From positions 5,549,501 through 5,613,500 of the forward strand of contig NZ_FNTA01000004.1 of the NCBI RefSeq assembly GCF_900105055.1: a stretch of DNA of 64,000 bases, given 5' to 3'. Every line of letters begins with the position of its first letter. Position 1 is the first letter of the stretch. Below, piece after piece: positions 8,147 through 16,308 of the stretch. A program made the translations under genes and the position numbers. This DNA comes from Amycolatopsis lurida. Its GTDB lineage: Bacteria; Actinomycetota; Actinomycetes; Mycobacteriales; Pseudonocardiaceae. Below the pieces are notes generated by a model. The model searched no databases, was not told where the DNA came from, and worked only from the letters and a program-made list of their open reading frames with translations.

Positions 8147-8833
8147 CTACTCCTTGGCCGCGTGCTCGATGGCGTCGAGCATCGACCAGAGCACGTCGGT
8201 CTTGAACGACAGCGCGGCGATCGCCTTGTCCTGTTGCTCGCGGGTGACGGCGTGCCGCACGACGATGTCGAGCGTCCCCTTGCCCTCACCGGAGACCTTG
8301 TCGATGCGATTGGTGAAATAGGCCAGATCCTCCGGCGCGATCCACGAATAGTTCGCCAGCATGTCGGCGACCCGCCGTTGCATGAGATGGCCGGCGAACA
8401 TTTCGGTCAGCCCCGAGGCGACCGCTTCGAGCCAAGGTCTCGTGCGGGCGAAATTCACGTAGGCGTCGACGGCGAACCGGACGCCGGGGGCGACGTGCCG
8501 CTGATCGAGAACCTCTTCGCGGTCGAGCCCGACCGCGGCGCACAAACGGAGCCATCGCTCGATTCCGCCGTCACCGGCCATCGTCCCGTCGTGGTAGACG
8601 ATGCGGTCGAGCCATTCCCGGCGGATTTCCGGTAACGGGCAGTTGCTGATGATCGCCGCGTCCTTCTGCGGGAGAACGCACTGGTAGTACCAGCGGTTCG
8701 CGGCCCAGATCTTCAGCTCGTGCTGGGACAGGCCGCCGTCGTGCATCCGCACGTGGAACGGGTGGGTGCCCCAATAGCGGTGCGAAAGCCCGCGCAACGC
8801 CGCGATGAACTCCGACGACGACATGAGGGACAC
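8147..8833 (-). CDS. pqqC: PqqC, final oxidase of PQQ synthesis
   Basis: A 228-residue cofactor-free oxidase of haem-oxygenase fold that carries out the last ring closure and eight-electron oxidation to PQQ. Conserved segments include THPFHVRMHDGGLS near the N-terminus and NRWYYQ, which line the active site. The GTG at 8833 is chosen because GGAGG lies 7 bases before it; an ATG at 8824 is 16 bases from that site. A longer frame to 9013 would run through pqqA and is rejected. Confidence 0.94.
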   Translation of the reverse strand: MSLMSSSEFIAALRGLSHRYWGTHPFHVRMHDGGLSQHELKIWAANRWYYQCVLPQKDAAIISNCPLPEIRREWLDRIVYHDGTMAGDGGIERWLRLCAAVGLDREEVLDQRHVAPGVRFAVDAYVNFARTRPWLEAVASGLTEMFAGHLMQRRVADMLANYSWIAPEDLAYFTNRIDKVSGEGKGTLDIVVRHAVTREQQDKAIAALSFKTDVLWSMLDAIEHAAKE

Positions 8834-8907
8834 CGTGCTGCCTCCGGGTGCTCGCTGATCGGGACGGCGGCGGTGGTGGGGGACGGCCCCCACCACCGGA
8901 TGCGAAT

Positions 8908-8994
8908 TTAGTCCTCCATGCGGGCCGCGTAAGCGGTGACCTCCATGGGGGTTTCGTATTCTACGAAGTCGGGGGTGGTCCATACCTCGTTCAT
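8908..8994 (-). CDS. pqqA: PqqA, PQQ precursor peptide (28 residues)
   Basis: A 28-codon gene that automatic callers often miss. The peptide starts MNEVWTTPDF and contains MEVTAYAAR; E18 and Y22 are in the E-x-x-x-Y arrangement that PqqE cross-links to make the PQQ skeleton. The start has AGGAG 6 bases upstream and the stop is TAA. It is the first gene of the pqqACDEB operon, 74 bases before pqqC. That gap may allow more PqqA than enzymes to be made. Confidence 0.93.
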   Translation of the reverse strand: MNEVWTTPDFVEYETPMEVTAYAARMED

Positions 8995-9309
8995 TTCTGC
9001 TCCTAACGTCCACAGGGGATCGAACAGGGCCGAGCCACCGTCACCCTAGAAGCGGGTCGCCGATTCTGACCAGACGTAAGGACCGACTTCCGGCGGCATT
9101 TTGTAAAGTTTCCTACCTATGGCCGATCGAGCGGGGCCGGTCGTCACGCTCGGCGCACACAACGGTTAACGGCCGGTGCCGCCGATAGCCCGTCCAGTGG
9201 TGTCCGTTTCGTCCTGCGGTGTGTTTCTATCCAACTCGACGGGTGCACCCCGACCACCCGCCTACCGCCGCCATCCGAGCTCCAGGGGTGTAGCTGAAGG
9301 AGGCGTCCC
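8995..9309. promoter_or_regulatory. Divergent intergenic region between pqqA and the sugar dehydrogenase
   Basis: This 315-base region must hold the promoters of both units. On the minus strand TGGTCA (9067-9072), an 18-base spacer and TAGGGT (9043-9048) are a possible pqqA promoter. An AT-richer stretch lies at 9090-9125. On the plus strand GAAGGAGG precedes the ATG at 9310. No other gene is visible. Confidence 0.35.
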
Positions 9310-10293
9310 ATGTCCTTACGTCGTACTCTCGCCGCCACGTTCGCCGCGGCGACGGCCGTGTCGATCACGGCCGTCCCGGCCGCCGCCGAAGCGCCGTCGA
9401 TCCAGGCGATCAGACAGCTCGCGAGCGGCCTCAACCAGGCCTGGTCGATCGATTTCCTGCCCGACGGCACCGGCGTCTTCACGCAGAAGGACGCCAGGAC
9501 GATCAGCAAGATCGACAAGGCGGGCAAGGTCACCACGGTCCAGACCGTCCCCGGGGTGAGCGTCACCGCGGAGGCCGGTCTGCTCGGCATCGCCGTCTCG
9601 CCGAATTACGCCACCGACGAGACGGTCTTCATCTACTACACGACCAGTTCCGACAACCGCATCGCCAAGCTGAAGCTGGGTCAGACGCCGACGCCGATCG
9701 TCACCGGCATCCCGCGCGGTTCGCAGTATCACCACGGCGGGCGGATCAGGTTCGGCCCGGACGGCTACCTCTACGCGGGTACCGGCGACGGCCAGAACGG
9801 CGCCAACGCCCAGAACAAGAACTCCCTCGGCGGCAAGGTCCTGCGGGTCACCACCGACGGCGCGGCCGCGCCGGGCAACCCGTTCAACAGCCGCGTCTAC
9901 TCCTACGGCCACCGCAACGTCCAGGGTCTGACCTGGGCGAACGGCCAGCTGTACGTCTCCGACATCGGCGCGAACCGGCTCGACGAGCTGAACAAGATCG
10001 AGCCGGGCAAGAACTACGGCTGGCCGACCTGCGAAGGCCCGTGCAACACGGCCGGGATGACCAACCCGGTCAAGTCCTGGCCGACGTCCTCGGCGACGCC
10101 GAGCGGGCTCGCGGCCTACAAGGGCTCGCTGTACATGGCTTCGCTGAAGGGCGGCACGTACAAGCTCGACCTGAACGGCAACGGCGGCAAGCTCTGGACC
10201 AACCTCGGCCGCACGCGTGACGCGACCGCCGGGCCGGACGGCCAGCTGTACACGATCACCCCGGGCGCCATCTACGTCTCCGACGGCAGCTAG
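9310..10293 (+). CDS. Secreted PQQ-dependent sugar dehydrogenase-like protein (glucose/sorbosone dehydrogenase family)
   Basis: A 327-residue beta-propeller protein. Residues 1-27 form a Sec signal peptide ending AVPAAAEA. The mature part has family landmarks: QAWSIDFLPDG, AEAGLLGIAVSPNY, HHGGRIRFGPDGYLYAGTGD, GGKVLRV, YGHRNVQGL and GKNYGWP. These soluble six-blade enzymes oxidise sugars or similar alcohols outside the membrane using PQQ. Its position divergent from pqqA supports PQQ use. It is shorter than many relatives. Codon 3 is TTA (9316-9318), so translation may depend on the rare leucyl tRNA of actinomycetes. A strong GGAGG precedes the ATG. Confidence 0.88.
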   Translation: MSLRRTLAATFAAATAVSITAVPAAAEAPSIQAIRQLASGLNQAWSIDFLPDGTGVFTQKDARTISKIDKAGKVTTVQTVPGVSVTAEAGLLGIAVSPNYATDETVFIYYTTSSDNRIAKLKLGQTPTPIVTGIPRGSQYHHGGRIRFGPDGYLYAGTGDGQNGANAQNKNSLGGKVLRVTTDGAAAPGNPFNSRVYSYGHRNVQGLTWANGQLYVSDIGANRLDELNKIEPGKNYGWPTCEGPCNTAGMTNPVKSWPTSSATPSGLAAYKGSLYMASLKGGTYKLDLNGNGGKLWTNLGRTRDATAGPDGQLYTITPGAIYVSDGS

Positions 10294-10299
10294 CCCCGG

Positions 10300-10343
10300 C
10301 GCGTTCAGTCCTCTGGATGCGGTCGTCCAGAGGACTGAACGCG
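10300..10343. terminator. 18-bp perfect inverted repeat between convergent genes
   Basis: Arms 10300-10317 and 10326-10343 are perfectly complementary (start CGCGTTCAG, end CTGAACGCG) with an 8-base loop. No T-tract follows on either strand. It lies at the 3' ends of the sugar dehydrogenase and the WS/DGAT gene, overlapping the last codons of the latter, and probably terminates both. Confidence 0.75.
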
Positions 10344-11711
10344 GGGCAGGGAGACCGCGTGTTCGAGTTCGGCGAGCGCGGTGTCCAGATGGGTCAGGAT
10401 GCGCTGCAGATGCGGCACGCTCCGCCGGCAGCCGGTGATGCCGAAGTCCAGGTTGTCCCCGTTGCTGGTCAGCGTGATGTTCATCGCCTGCCCGTCCAGC
10501 AGCACCGACGCCGGGTAGATGCCGTCGAGCGCCGCGCCGTTCCAGTACATCTGCTTGCGCGGCCCCGGCACGTTGGAGATCACCAGGTTGAACGGCGGTT
10601 TCGTGTTGTTCACGAAACCCGGGATCGGGGACACGCCGAGCTGGGCGACGTTGATGCCCGACAGCAGCAGCGTCTGCAGCGGGGTCAGCTCCGAGAAGAG
10701 CTTCTTCCCGTTCCGCATGGACGCGTTGATCGTCGCCAGCCGGGCGGCCGGATCGGTCAGATGGGTGGCGAGGTTGCACAGCAGCGCGCCGATGTTGTTC
10801 CCCGACGCGTCCCCGCTGTCCTTGCGCCGCAAGGAAACCGGGACCATCGCGGTCAGTGGCGCGTCGGGGAGCGCGTTCTGTTCCATCAGGTAGTCCCGCA
10901 GCGCGCCCGAGCACATCGCGAGGACGACGTCGTTGCGCGAGACCCCGGCGGCGGTCGCCACCTTGCGCACCCGGTCCAGCGACCACGACTGCGCGGCGAA
11001 CCGGCGGGCCCCGCCGATCGGCACGTTGAACATCGTCTTCGGCGCCTGCGACGGCAGCGTGAGCGTGTGCTCCTGGAACGCCTCCCGTGCCACCTTCATC
11101 GCGGCGGGCGCGATGCCGGCGAGCTGGTTGACCGTCTTGCCCATGGTCTGGAACAGCGAGGGCGACACCTTGCCGTTGCGGCCGCCGTCCGGTTTGGCGC
11201 GGCGCCCCCACGGCGGCGGGCAGTCGAGGTCGAACGGGTCGTCCGAGAGCGTGCCTTGGAGGTGCCGAAGTGCCGAGACGCCGTCCATCAGCGCGTGGTG
11301 GATCTTGCTGTAGATCGCGAACCGGCCGTCCTGCAGGCCCTCGACCAGATGGATCTCCCACAGGGGGCGATGGCGGTCGAGCAGGGTGCTGTGCCACCGT
11401 CCGGTCAGCTCCAGCAGCTCGCGGATCCGGCCGGGCTGGGGCAGTGCCGAATGGCGGAAGTGGTAGTCGAGTTCGAGGTCGGTGTCGGTCGACCAGGCGA
11501 GGTGGCCGGCGGTGTTCACCGGCCGGGCGGGACGGCGCCGGAACACCGAGCGCATGTTGTCGGAATCGAGCAGGCTCTTGCGGACGTCACGCAGGTAGTC
11601 GGGGCCGGCGCCCTCGGGTTTCTTGAACAGTTGCAACCCACCGACGTGCATCGGATGTTCGCGCGTCTCCACGAGAAGGAACATCGAGTCGGTCACGGGC
11701 ATGAACGGCAT
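10305..11711 (-). CDS. WS/DGAT: wax ester synthase / diacylglycerol acyltransferase
   Basis: A 468-residue acyltransferase of actinobacterial WS/DGAT type, which uses acyl-CoA to esterify diacylglycerol or fatty alcohols for neutral-lipid storage. The catalytic HHxxxDG motif is present as IHHALMDG near residue 137. Other family blocks are HVGGLQLF at the N-terminus, NVPIGGARRFA and NLVISNVPGPR. The ATG at 11711 is preferred because it has a GGAAGG/GGTGG region upstream and gives the typical N-terminus MPFMPVTDSMFL. The gene stands alone and converges on the sugar dehydrogenase. Confidence 0.93.
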   Translation of the reverse strand: MPFMPVTDSMFLLVETREHPMHVGGLQLFKKPEGAGPDYLRDVRKSLLDSDNMRSVFRRRPARPVNTAGHLAWSTDTDLELDYHFRHSALPQPGRIRELLELTGRWHSTLLDRHRPLWEIHLVEGLQDGRFAIYSKIHHALMDGVSALRHLQGTLSDDPFDLDCPPPWGRRAKPDGGRNGKVSPSLFQTMGKTVNQLAGIAPAAMKVAREAFQEHTLTLPSQAPKTMFNVPIGGARRFAAQSWSLDRVRKVATAAGVSRNDVVLAMCSGALRDYLMEQNALPDAPLTAMVPVSLRRKDSGDASGNNIGALLCNLATHLTDPAARLATINASMRNGKKLFSELTPLQTLLLSGINVAQLGVSPIPGFVNNTKPPFNLVISNVPGPRKQMYWNGAALDGIYPASVLLDGQAMNITLTSNGDNLDFGITGCRRSVPHLQRILTHLDTALAELEHAVSLPRVQSSGRPHPED

Positions 11712-11793
11712 CGTCGGACCACCTTCCGCGCGGCGGCGTGCGGACACGCCGGGTGCCAGAGTCTACGCACACCGAAACCACCTTCTCACGCTT

Positions 11794-11799
11794 TAGGGT
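11794..11799 (+). promoter_or_regulatory. -10-like box before the CPWA transferase gene
   Basis: TAGGGT ends 7 bases before the ATG at 11807, the spacing of a leaderless promoter. No clear -35 box is seen. Confidence 0.3.
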
Positions 11800-11806
11800 G
11801 GCTCAC

Positions 11807-12820
11807 ATGACGATCCCGACCGATCCGCAGACGGGTGAGTTCCGCCGGTCCGCCAACCATTTCGACGCGCGTGTCACCGCCGACGGCCGCGACGGCTGGC
11901 CGGTGGAGGCGGGGAGATACCGGCTGGTGGTCAGCCGGGCCTGTCCCTGGGCCAGCCGGGGCCTGGTCGTCCGGCGGTTGCTCGGTCTCGAATCCGCGCT
12001 GAGCGTGGCCGTCGCCGACCCGATCCAGGACGAGAAGAGCTGGCGGTTCACCCTCGATCCCGATGACCGGGATCCGGTACTCGGCATCAAGTACCTGGCC
12101 GAGGCCTATCACGCCGCGGATCCGCACTACATGGGCGGGATCAGCGTTCCGGCCATTGTGGACATTCCGAGCAAACGGCTGGTGAGTAACGACTATCCGC
12201 GGATCACCCTCGATCTGTCCACCGAATGGACCAGCCTCCACCGGCCCGGCGCGCCCGACCTCTACCCTGAGCGACTTCGTGACGAGATCGACGCCGTCAA
12301 CGCGGGGGTCTACGCCGACGTCAACGCCGCCGTGTACCAAGCCGGGTTCGCGACCAGACAGGCCGCGTACGAGGACGCGTACACCCGGCTCTTCGCCATG
12401 CTGGACGTGCTTTCCGAGCGGCTGGAAGAGCAGCGCTACCTCGTCGGTGACACGATCACCGAAGCGGACATCCGGTTGTTCACCACGCTCGTCCGCTTCG
12501 ACGCCGTCTACCACGGGCACTTCAAGTGCAATCGGAACAAACTGACCGAAATGCCGGTGCTGTGGGCCTATGCCCGTGACCTCTTCCAGACGCCGGGCTT
12601 CGGTGACACCGTCGACTTCGACCACATCAAGCGGCACTACCACGCGGTGCACGAGCAGGTGAACCCGACGCGGATCGTCCCCTTGGGACCGGACCTGTCC
12701 GGCTGGACGACGCCGCATCACCGGGAGCAGCTGGGCGGGCGCCCGTTCGGCGACGGCACGCCGCCGGGACCGCCGCCCGAGGACGAACGGATCGGGGACC
12801 CGCATGGAGCCACTTCCTGA
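11807..12820 (+). CDS. Xi-class glutathione-transferase-like reductase (S-thiolyl-hydroquinone reductase type)
   Basis: A 337-residue member of the Xi-class GST family. The catalytic CPWA motif is at C46 (SRACPWAS), followed by a thioredoxin-fold N-domain and a long helical C-domain (EADIRLFTTLVRFDAVYHGHFKCN). In Gram-negatives this family reduces glutathionyl-hydroquinones. Actinomycetes normally use mycothiol, so the thiol partner here is probably mycothiol (inference). The ATG at 11807 fits a leaderless -10; a longer frame to 11738 lacks support. It overlaps the FAD oxidoreductase gene by 17 bases. Confidence 0.88.
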   Translation: MTIPTDPQTGEFRRSANHFDARVTADGRDGWPVEAGRYRLVVSRACPWASRGLVVRRLLGLESALSVAVADPIQDEKSWRFTLDPDDRDPVLGIKYLAEAYHAADPHYMGGISVPAIVDIPSKRLVSNDYPRITLDLSTEWTSLHRPGAPDLYPERLRDEIDAVNAGVYADVNAAVYQAGFATRQAAYEDAYTRLFAMLDVLSERLEEQRYLVGDTITEADIRLFTTLVRFDAVYHGHFKCNRNKLTEMPVLWAYARDLFQTPGFGDTVDFDHIKRHYHAVHEQVNPTRIVPLGPDLSGWTTPHHREQLGGRPFGDGTPPGPPPEDERIGDPHGATS

Positions 12821-13961
12821 ACGCACCGACGTCGTCGTGATCGGCGGCGGCATCATCGGGGTCAGCTGCGCGTACCGGCTCGCCGCCGCCGGGGTCTCGG
12901 TCCTGCTGGTCGAACGCGACATCCTGGGCGCGGGCTCGACGGCGAAGGCGGCGGGCGGGATCCGGTCGTCGTTCACCACCCGGGTCAACATCGAGATCGG
13001 GCTGCGCGGGCTGGCCGAGTACGCCTCCTTCGCCGAAACGTACGGGACCGAGATCGATTTCCGCCGCGACGGCTACCTGTACCTGGTCACCGACCCCGCG
13101 GACCTGCCCGAATTCGAGCGCTGCGCCGAACTGCAGAATTCCTACGGCGTCCGCAGCCGTCTCGTCGAGCCCGCCGAAGCGCGGCGGTTCTCCCCGTTGA
13201 TCGAGACCGAAGGCGTCGTCGCGGCGCTGTGGTCGCCGGACGACGCGAAGGCGACTCCGGACTCCGCCGTCCAGGGGTACGCGCGGGCGGCCCGCGGGCA
13301 TGGCGCGGTGCTCAGGACCGGCGTCGAGGTCGTCGGGATCGAACGCGACGGTGACGAGATCGCCGGTGTCCGGACCTCGGCCGGTTTCGTGCGGACGGAC
13401 GCGGTGGTCTGCGCGGCGGGCGCGTGGTCGGGCCGGATCGGCGAACTCGCCGGTGTCGACCTCCCGGTGCGGCCGTTCCGGCGGCAGGTCGTGTTCACCG
13501 GAGCGGTCGCCGATCTGCCCGAGTCGGTGCCGCTGACCATCGAGATGCCGTCCGCCTTCTACTTCCACCGCGAGGGTCTCGGCCTGGCGATGTCCTTCTG
13601 CGACGGTGACGGCGACCCCGGCTTCGACACTCGCTACCAGCCGGGCGAATGGCTGCCGGAACTCGCTGAAATCGCCGCGCGCCGGGTGCCCGCGGTGCTC
13701 GACGCGGGGATCCGCGGCGGCTGGGCCGGGCTGTACGAGGTCACCCCCGACCGCAACCAGATCGTGGGGGAGAGCGTCCAGGTGTCGCGGTTCTTCTACG
13801 CCACCGGCTTTTCCGGGCACGGGTTCCAGATGGGCCCGGCGGTGGGGGAGCTCGTGCGGGACCTCTACCTGGGGCGGGTCCCGGCCATCGACATCACCGG
13901 GCTCGACGTCCGCCGGTTCGCCGGCGACCGGGCTGTGACGAGGGAGCACAACATTGTCTGA
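12804..13961 (+). CDS. FAD-dependent oxidoreductase, DadA/sarcosine-oxidase-like
   Basis: A 385-residue DAO-family flavoprotein that oxidises an amine or amino acid. The FAD-binding motif VVVIGGGIIGVSCAYRLAAAGVSVLLVERD is near residues 8-37 and the motif AAGAWSG occurs mid-protein. The C-terminal GFSGHGFQMGPAVGEL is the second flavin-contact block of the family. It overlaps the preceding CPWA transferase by 17 bases and the following PPOX-fold gene by 8, so the three are likely one operon. The substrate is not predictable; sarcosine oxidase beta and D-amino-acid dehydrogenase are the closest types. Confidence 0.87.
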   Translation: MEPLPERTDVVVIGGGIIGVSCAYRLAAAGVSVLLVERDILGAGSTAKAAGGIRSSFTTRVNIEIGLRGLAEYASFAETYGTEIDFRRDGYLYLVTDPADLPEFERCAELQNSYGVRSRLVEPAEARRFSPLIETEGVVAALWSPDDAKATPDSAVQGYARAARGHGAVLRTGVEVVGIERDGDEIAGVRTSAGFVRTDAVVCAAGAWSGRIGELAGVDLPVRPFRRQVVFTGAVADLPESVPLTIEMPSAFYFHREGLGLAMSFCDGDGDPGFDTRYQPGEWLPELAEIAARRVPAVLDAGIRGGWAGLYEVTPDRNQIVGESVQVSRFFYATGFSGHGFQMGPAVGELVRDLYLGRVPAIDITGLDVRRFAGDRAVTREHNIV

Positions 13962-14577
13962 GTTCGTCGAAGTCACCACCGAAGCCGAGCTGCGCGAGAT
14001 CCTGCCGCCGCCGCTGGAACGGACCGCGAACAAGGCGCGCCCGACGCTGCACGAGCTGGACCGCCAGTGGCTCGCGGAGTCGCCGTTCGTGCTGATCGCG
14101 ACCTCGGCGGCCGACGGCACCTGCGACGTCTCGCCGAAGGGCGACCCGGCCGGGTTCACGCTGGTACTGGACGACACGCGGATCGCCATCCCGGAGCGCC
14201 CCGGCAACCGGCGCGCCGACGGGTTCCGCAACGTGCTGTCGAATCCGCACGTCGGGCTGATCTACCTGATTCCCGGTCGCGGTGACACACTGCGGATCAA
14301 CGGCCGCGCGCGGCTCGTGCGGGAGGCGCCGTTCTTCGACGACATGATCGTGAAGGGCAGCCGGCCGAAGCTCGCGCTGGTCGTCGACATCGACGAGATC
14401 TTCCACCACTGCCAGAAGGCGTTCATGCGCTCGAAGCTCTGGTCGCCGGAGAGCTGGGCGCCCGACGTGCTGCCGTCGCGGGCGGCGATCTCCAAAACCT
14501 TCGAACGGCCGGAGGATTCCCTGGCCGACCTCGAGGCGTACTACGAACCGAGCAGGTACGCGGCGGGTCTGTACTGA
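13954..14577 (+). CDS. Pyridoxamine 5'-phosphate oxidase-fold flavin protein
   Basis: A 207-residue split-barrel protein of the MSMEG_1061-like PPOX subgroup. It carries SPFVLIATSAADGTCDVSPKGDPAGF, then DDTRIAIPERPGNRRADGFRNVLSNPHVGLIYLIPG, matching FMN- or F420-binding members. It starts at TTG (13954) inside the last codons of the flavin oxidoreductase gene; no in-frame ATG lies close by. The function is probably reduction or binding of a flavin-type cofactor, perhaps as a redox partner of the oxidoreductase. Confidence 0.82.
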   Translation: MSEFVEVTTEAELREILPPPLERTANKARPTLHELDRQWLAESPFVLIATSAADGTCDVSPKGDPAGFTLVLDDTRIAIPERPGNRRADGFRNVLSNPHVGLIYLIPGRGDTLRINGRARLVREAPFFDDMIVKGSRPKLALVVDIDEIFHHCQKAFMRSKLWSPESWAPDVLPSRAAISKTFERPEDSLADLEAYYEPSRYAAGLY

Positions 14578-14580
14578 GGC

Positions 14581-14624
14581 TCGTGAGTGGCAAGGACGGT
14601 TCTAACCGTCCTTGCCACTCACGA
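14581..14624. terminator. 21-bp perfect inverted repeat between PPOX and ThDP genes
   Basis: Arms 14581-14601 and 14604-14624 are perfectly complementary with only a 2-base loop. The left arm begins TCGTGAGTGGCAAGG. It starts 4 bases after the PPOX stop. As a hairpin it would be very stable. It most likely ends the upstream operon and isolates the ThDP promoter. Confidence 0.75.
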
Positions 14625-14639
14625 GGCCCGGCGCGCTGG

Positions 14640-14669
14640 TTGCTGGATCGTTGAACGATCTGGCACTAT
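14640..14669 (+). promoter_or_regulatory. Leaderless promoter of the ThDP/hydantoinase operon
   Basis: TTGCTG (14640-14645) and CACTAT (14664-14669) are spaced by 18 bases. The GTG start at 14677 begins 7 bases after the -10, so the transcript is probably leaderless. The spacer contains a perfect palindrome (14646-14660). Confidence 0.5.
14646..14660. promoter_or_regulatory. 15-bp palindromic operator, probable GntR/FCD site
   Basis: GATCGTTGAACGATC is a perfect palindrome around a single G. It fits the TNGTNNNACNA pattern known for GntR-family FCD regulators. It fills the spacer between -35 and -10, where a bound protein would block polymerase. The operon it controls ends with a GntR/FCD gene (20852-21547), so autoregulation is the natural inference. 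Confidence 0.6.
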
Positions 14670-14676
14670 CGGCGGG

Positions 14677-16308
14677 GTGCCTGCACCCACCGGAGCCCAG
14701 CATCTCGCCGACGCGCTGACCGCTCTGGGGACCGAAGTCGTCTTCGGTCTCCCCGGGGTGCACAACCTGCCGTTATGGGAGGCGCTGGCCGATACGGACA
14801 TCCGGCTCGTCGGCGTCCGGCACGAGCAGACGGCGGGGTACGCCGCCGACGGGTACGCCCGCGCCACGGGGAAGCTCGGCGTCGCGCTGGTGACCACGGG
14901 CCCCGGCGCGGCGAACACGCTCGCCGCCGTCGGCGAGGCCATGGCGTCGGCCGCGCCGGTGCTGATCATCGCGACCGACATCCCGTCCACGTTGCGGCGG
15001 CCGGGCGTGGTCCGCGGCGTGCTGCACGAAACGTCGGACCAGCAGGCGATGTTCGCGCCGGTCACCAAGGCAGGCTTCACCGTCACGAGCGCCGACCAGG
15101 TCGCCGCCACCCTCCACCGCGCGGCCCGGCTCGCGCTCCAGCCGCAGAGCGGGCCGGTGTACCTCGGCATCCCCGCCGACTTCCTGTCGGAGCGGACGCC
15201 CGCGCGCCGCCCGCCGCGGTCGCACGCCCGGCCGTCCGAGATCCCGGATCTCAGCGAGGCCGAGGCCCTGCTCGTGGCCGCGGACCGGCCCCTGATCTGG
15301 GCGGGCGGCGGCGCGCTGCGCGCCGAGGCGGGTGAGGCGATCGGGAAACTCGCCGAACGGCTGGCCGCGCCGGTGCTCACCACGTTCGGCGCTCGCGGGC
15401 TCCTGCCGGTCGATCACCCCTGCCTCGCCCCGAATCCGGTGCACGCGCCCGAGGTCGGCGCGCTGTGGGACGAGGCCGACGTCGTCCTCGCGATCGGCAC
15501 CGACTTCGACGGGCTGATGACCCAGAACTGGCTGATGCCGCAGCCGAAGAAGCTCATCGCGATCAACGTCGACCCGGACGACGCGGCCAAGAACTACCGG
15601 CCGGACATCACCCTGGTCGGTGACGCCCGGGTGCTCGTCGAGGCGCTGAAGGTCGAGGAACGCGCGGGAATCGCGGCACTCGTCGGCAGGCTCGCCAAGG
15701 TCTCCGCCCGGGTCCGGCAGCGGATCAAGGAGGAGGAGCCGCAGGCCGCCGACCTTTTGTCCACTTTGGACGAGGTGCTGCCACAGGACGCGGTCGTGGT
15801 CGCGGACATGTGCGTGGCCGGGTACTGGATCGGCGGGTTCCATCGCGTCCGCGCGCCGCGCAAGCTCGCATATCCCATGGGCTGGGGAACCCTCGGCTAC
15901 GGCTTCCCCGCCGCGCTCGGCGCGGGTGCCGCGGGCGTCGGCCGCGCGATCTGCGTCAGCGGGGACGGCGGTTTCCTGTTCGGCTGCGGCGATCTGCACA
16001 CGCTCGCGCAGGAACAGCTGCCGGTCACGGTGATCCTCGTCGACGACGGCGGCTACGGGATGCTCCGCTACGACCAGGATCGCGCGGGACTGCCGCGCCG
16101 GGGGGTCGACTGGGACAGTCCCGATTTCGTCGGCCTGGCGAGGGCTTTCGGCGTACACGCGGACCGTGTCTCCGGATTCGGGCGGGCGTTCCGGCGGCTG
16201 CTCGGCGAATTCGTCGAGTCCGACGAGCCCAACGTCCTGGTCGTGCGCGCGAAGATGGCTCCGCCGCTCAACACCTCGCCGCGCTGGTACCGCAAGGAAT
16301 CCCTGTGA
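14677..16308 (+). CDS. Thiamine-diphosphate-dependent enzyme, acetolactate synthase-like
   Basis: A 543-residue three-domain ThDP enzyme. The N-terminal PYR domain has the catalytic Glu in RHEQTAGYAADGYARATG. The C-terminal PP domain has GDGGFLFGCGDLHTL followed by a DDGGYG motif for Mg-diphosphate binding. Such enzymes decarboxylate or ligate 2-keto acids. No small regulatory ilvH subunit is adjacent and the neighbours are hydantoinase-type, so a catabolic keto-acid decarboxylase or carboligase role is more likely than branched-chain synthesis. The GTG at 14677 fits a leaderless promoter; an earlier frame start at 14587 would read through the hairpin. Codon 33 is TTA. Confidence 0.85.
   Translation: MPAPTGAQHLADALTALGTEVVFGLPGVHNLPLWEALADTDIRLVGVRHEQTAGYAADGYARATGKLGVALVTTGPGAANTLAAVGEAMASAAPVLIIATDIPSTLRRPGVVRGVLHETSDQQAMFAPVTKAGFTVTSADQVAATLHRAARLALQPQSGPVYLGIPADFLSERTPARRPPRSHARPSEIPDLSEAEALLVAADRPLIWAGGGALRAEAGEAIGKLAERLAAPVLTTFGARGLLPVDHPCLAPNPVHAPEVGALWDEADVVLAIGTDFDGLMTQNWLMPQPKKLIAINVDPDDAAKNYRPDITLVGDARVLVEALKVEERAGIAALVGRLAKVSARVRQRIKEEEPQAADLLSTLDEVLPQDAVVVADMCVAGYWIGGFHRVRAPRKLAYPMGWGTLGYGFPAALGAGAAGVGRAICVSGDGGFLFGCGDLHTLAQEQLPVTVILVDDGGYGMLRYDQDRAGLPRRGVDWDSPDFVGLARAFGVHADRVSGFGRAFRRLLGEFVESDEPNVLVVRAKMAPPLNTSPRWYRKESL

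Noticed and set aside
9316..11397. 693-codon minus-strand open frame across the sugar dehydrogenase and WS/DGAT genes
   Set aside because: It reads antisense to one real gene and out of frame within another, crosses an 18-bp terminator hairpin, and has no family motif.
14583..14624. Hairpin as a transposon end or attachment site
   Set aside because: No transposase, integrase or target duplication is near, and similar hairpins occur at many gene ends.
14677..16308. ThDP enzyme as biosynthetic acetolactate synthase IlvB
   Set aside because: No ilvH or ilvC follows, and the operon partners are hydantoinase-type and SDR genes under a GntR regulator.
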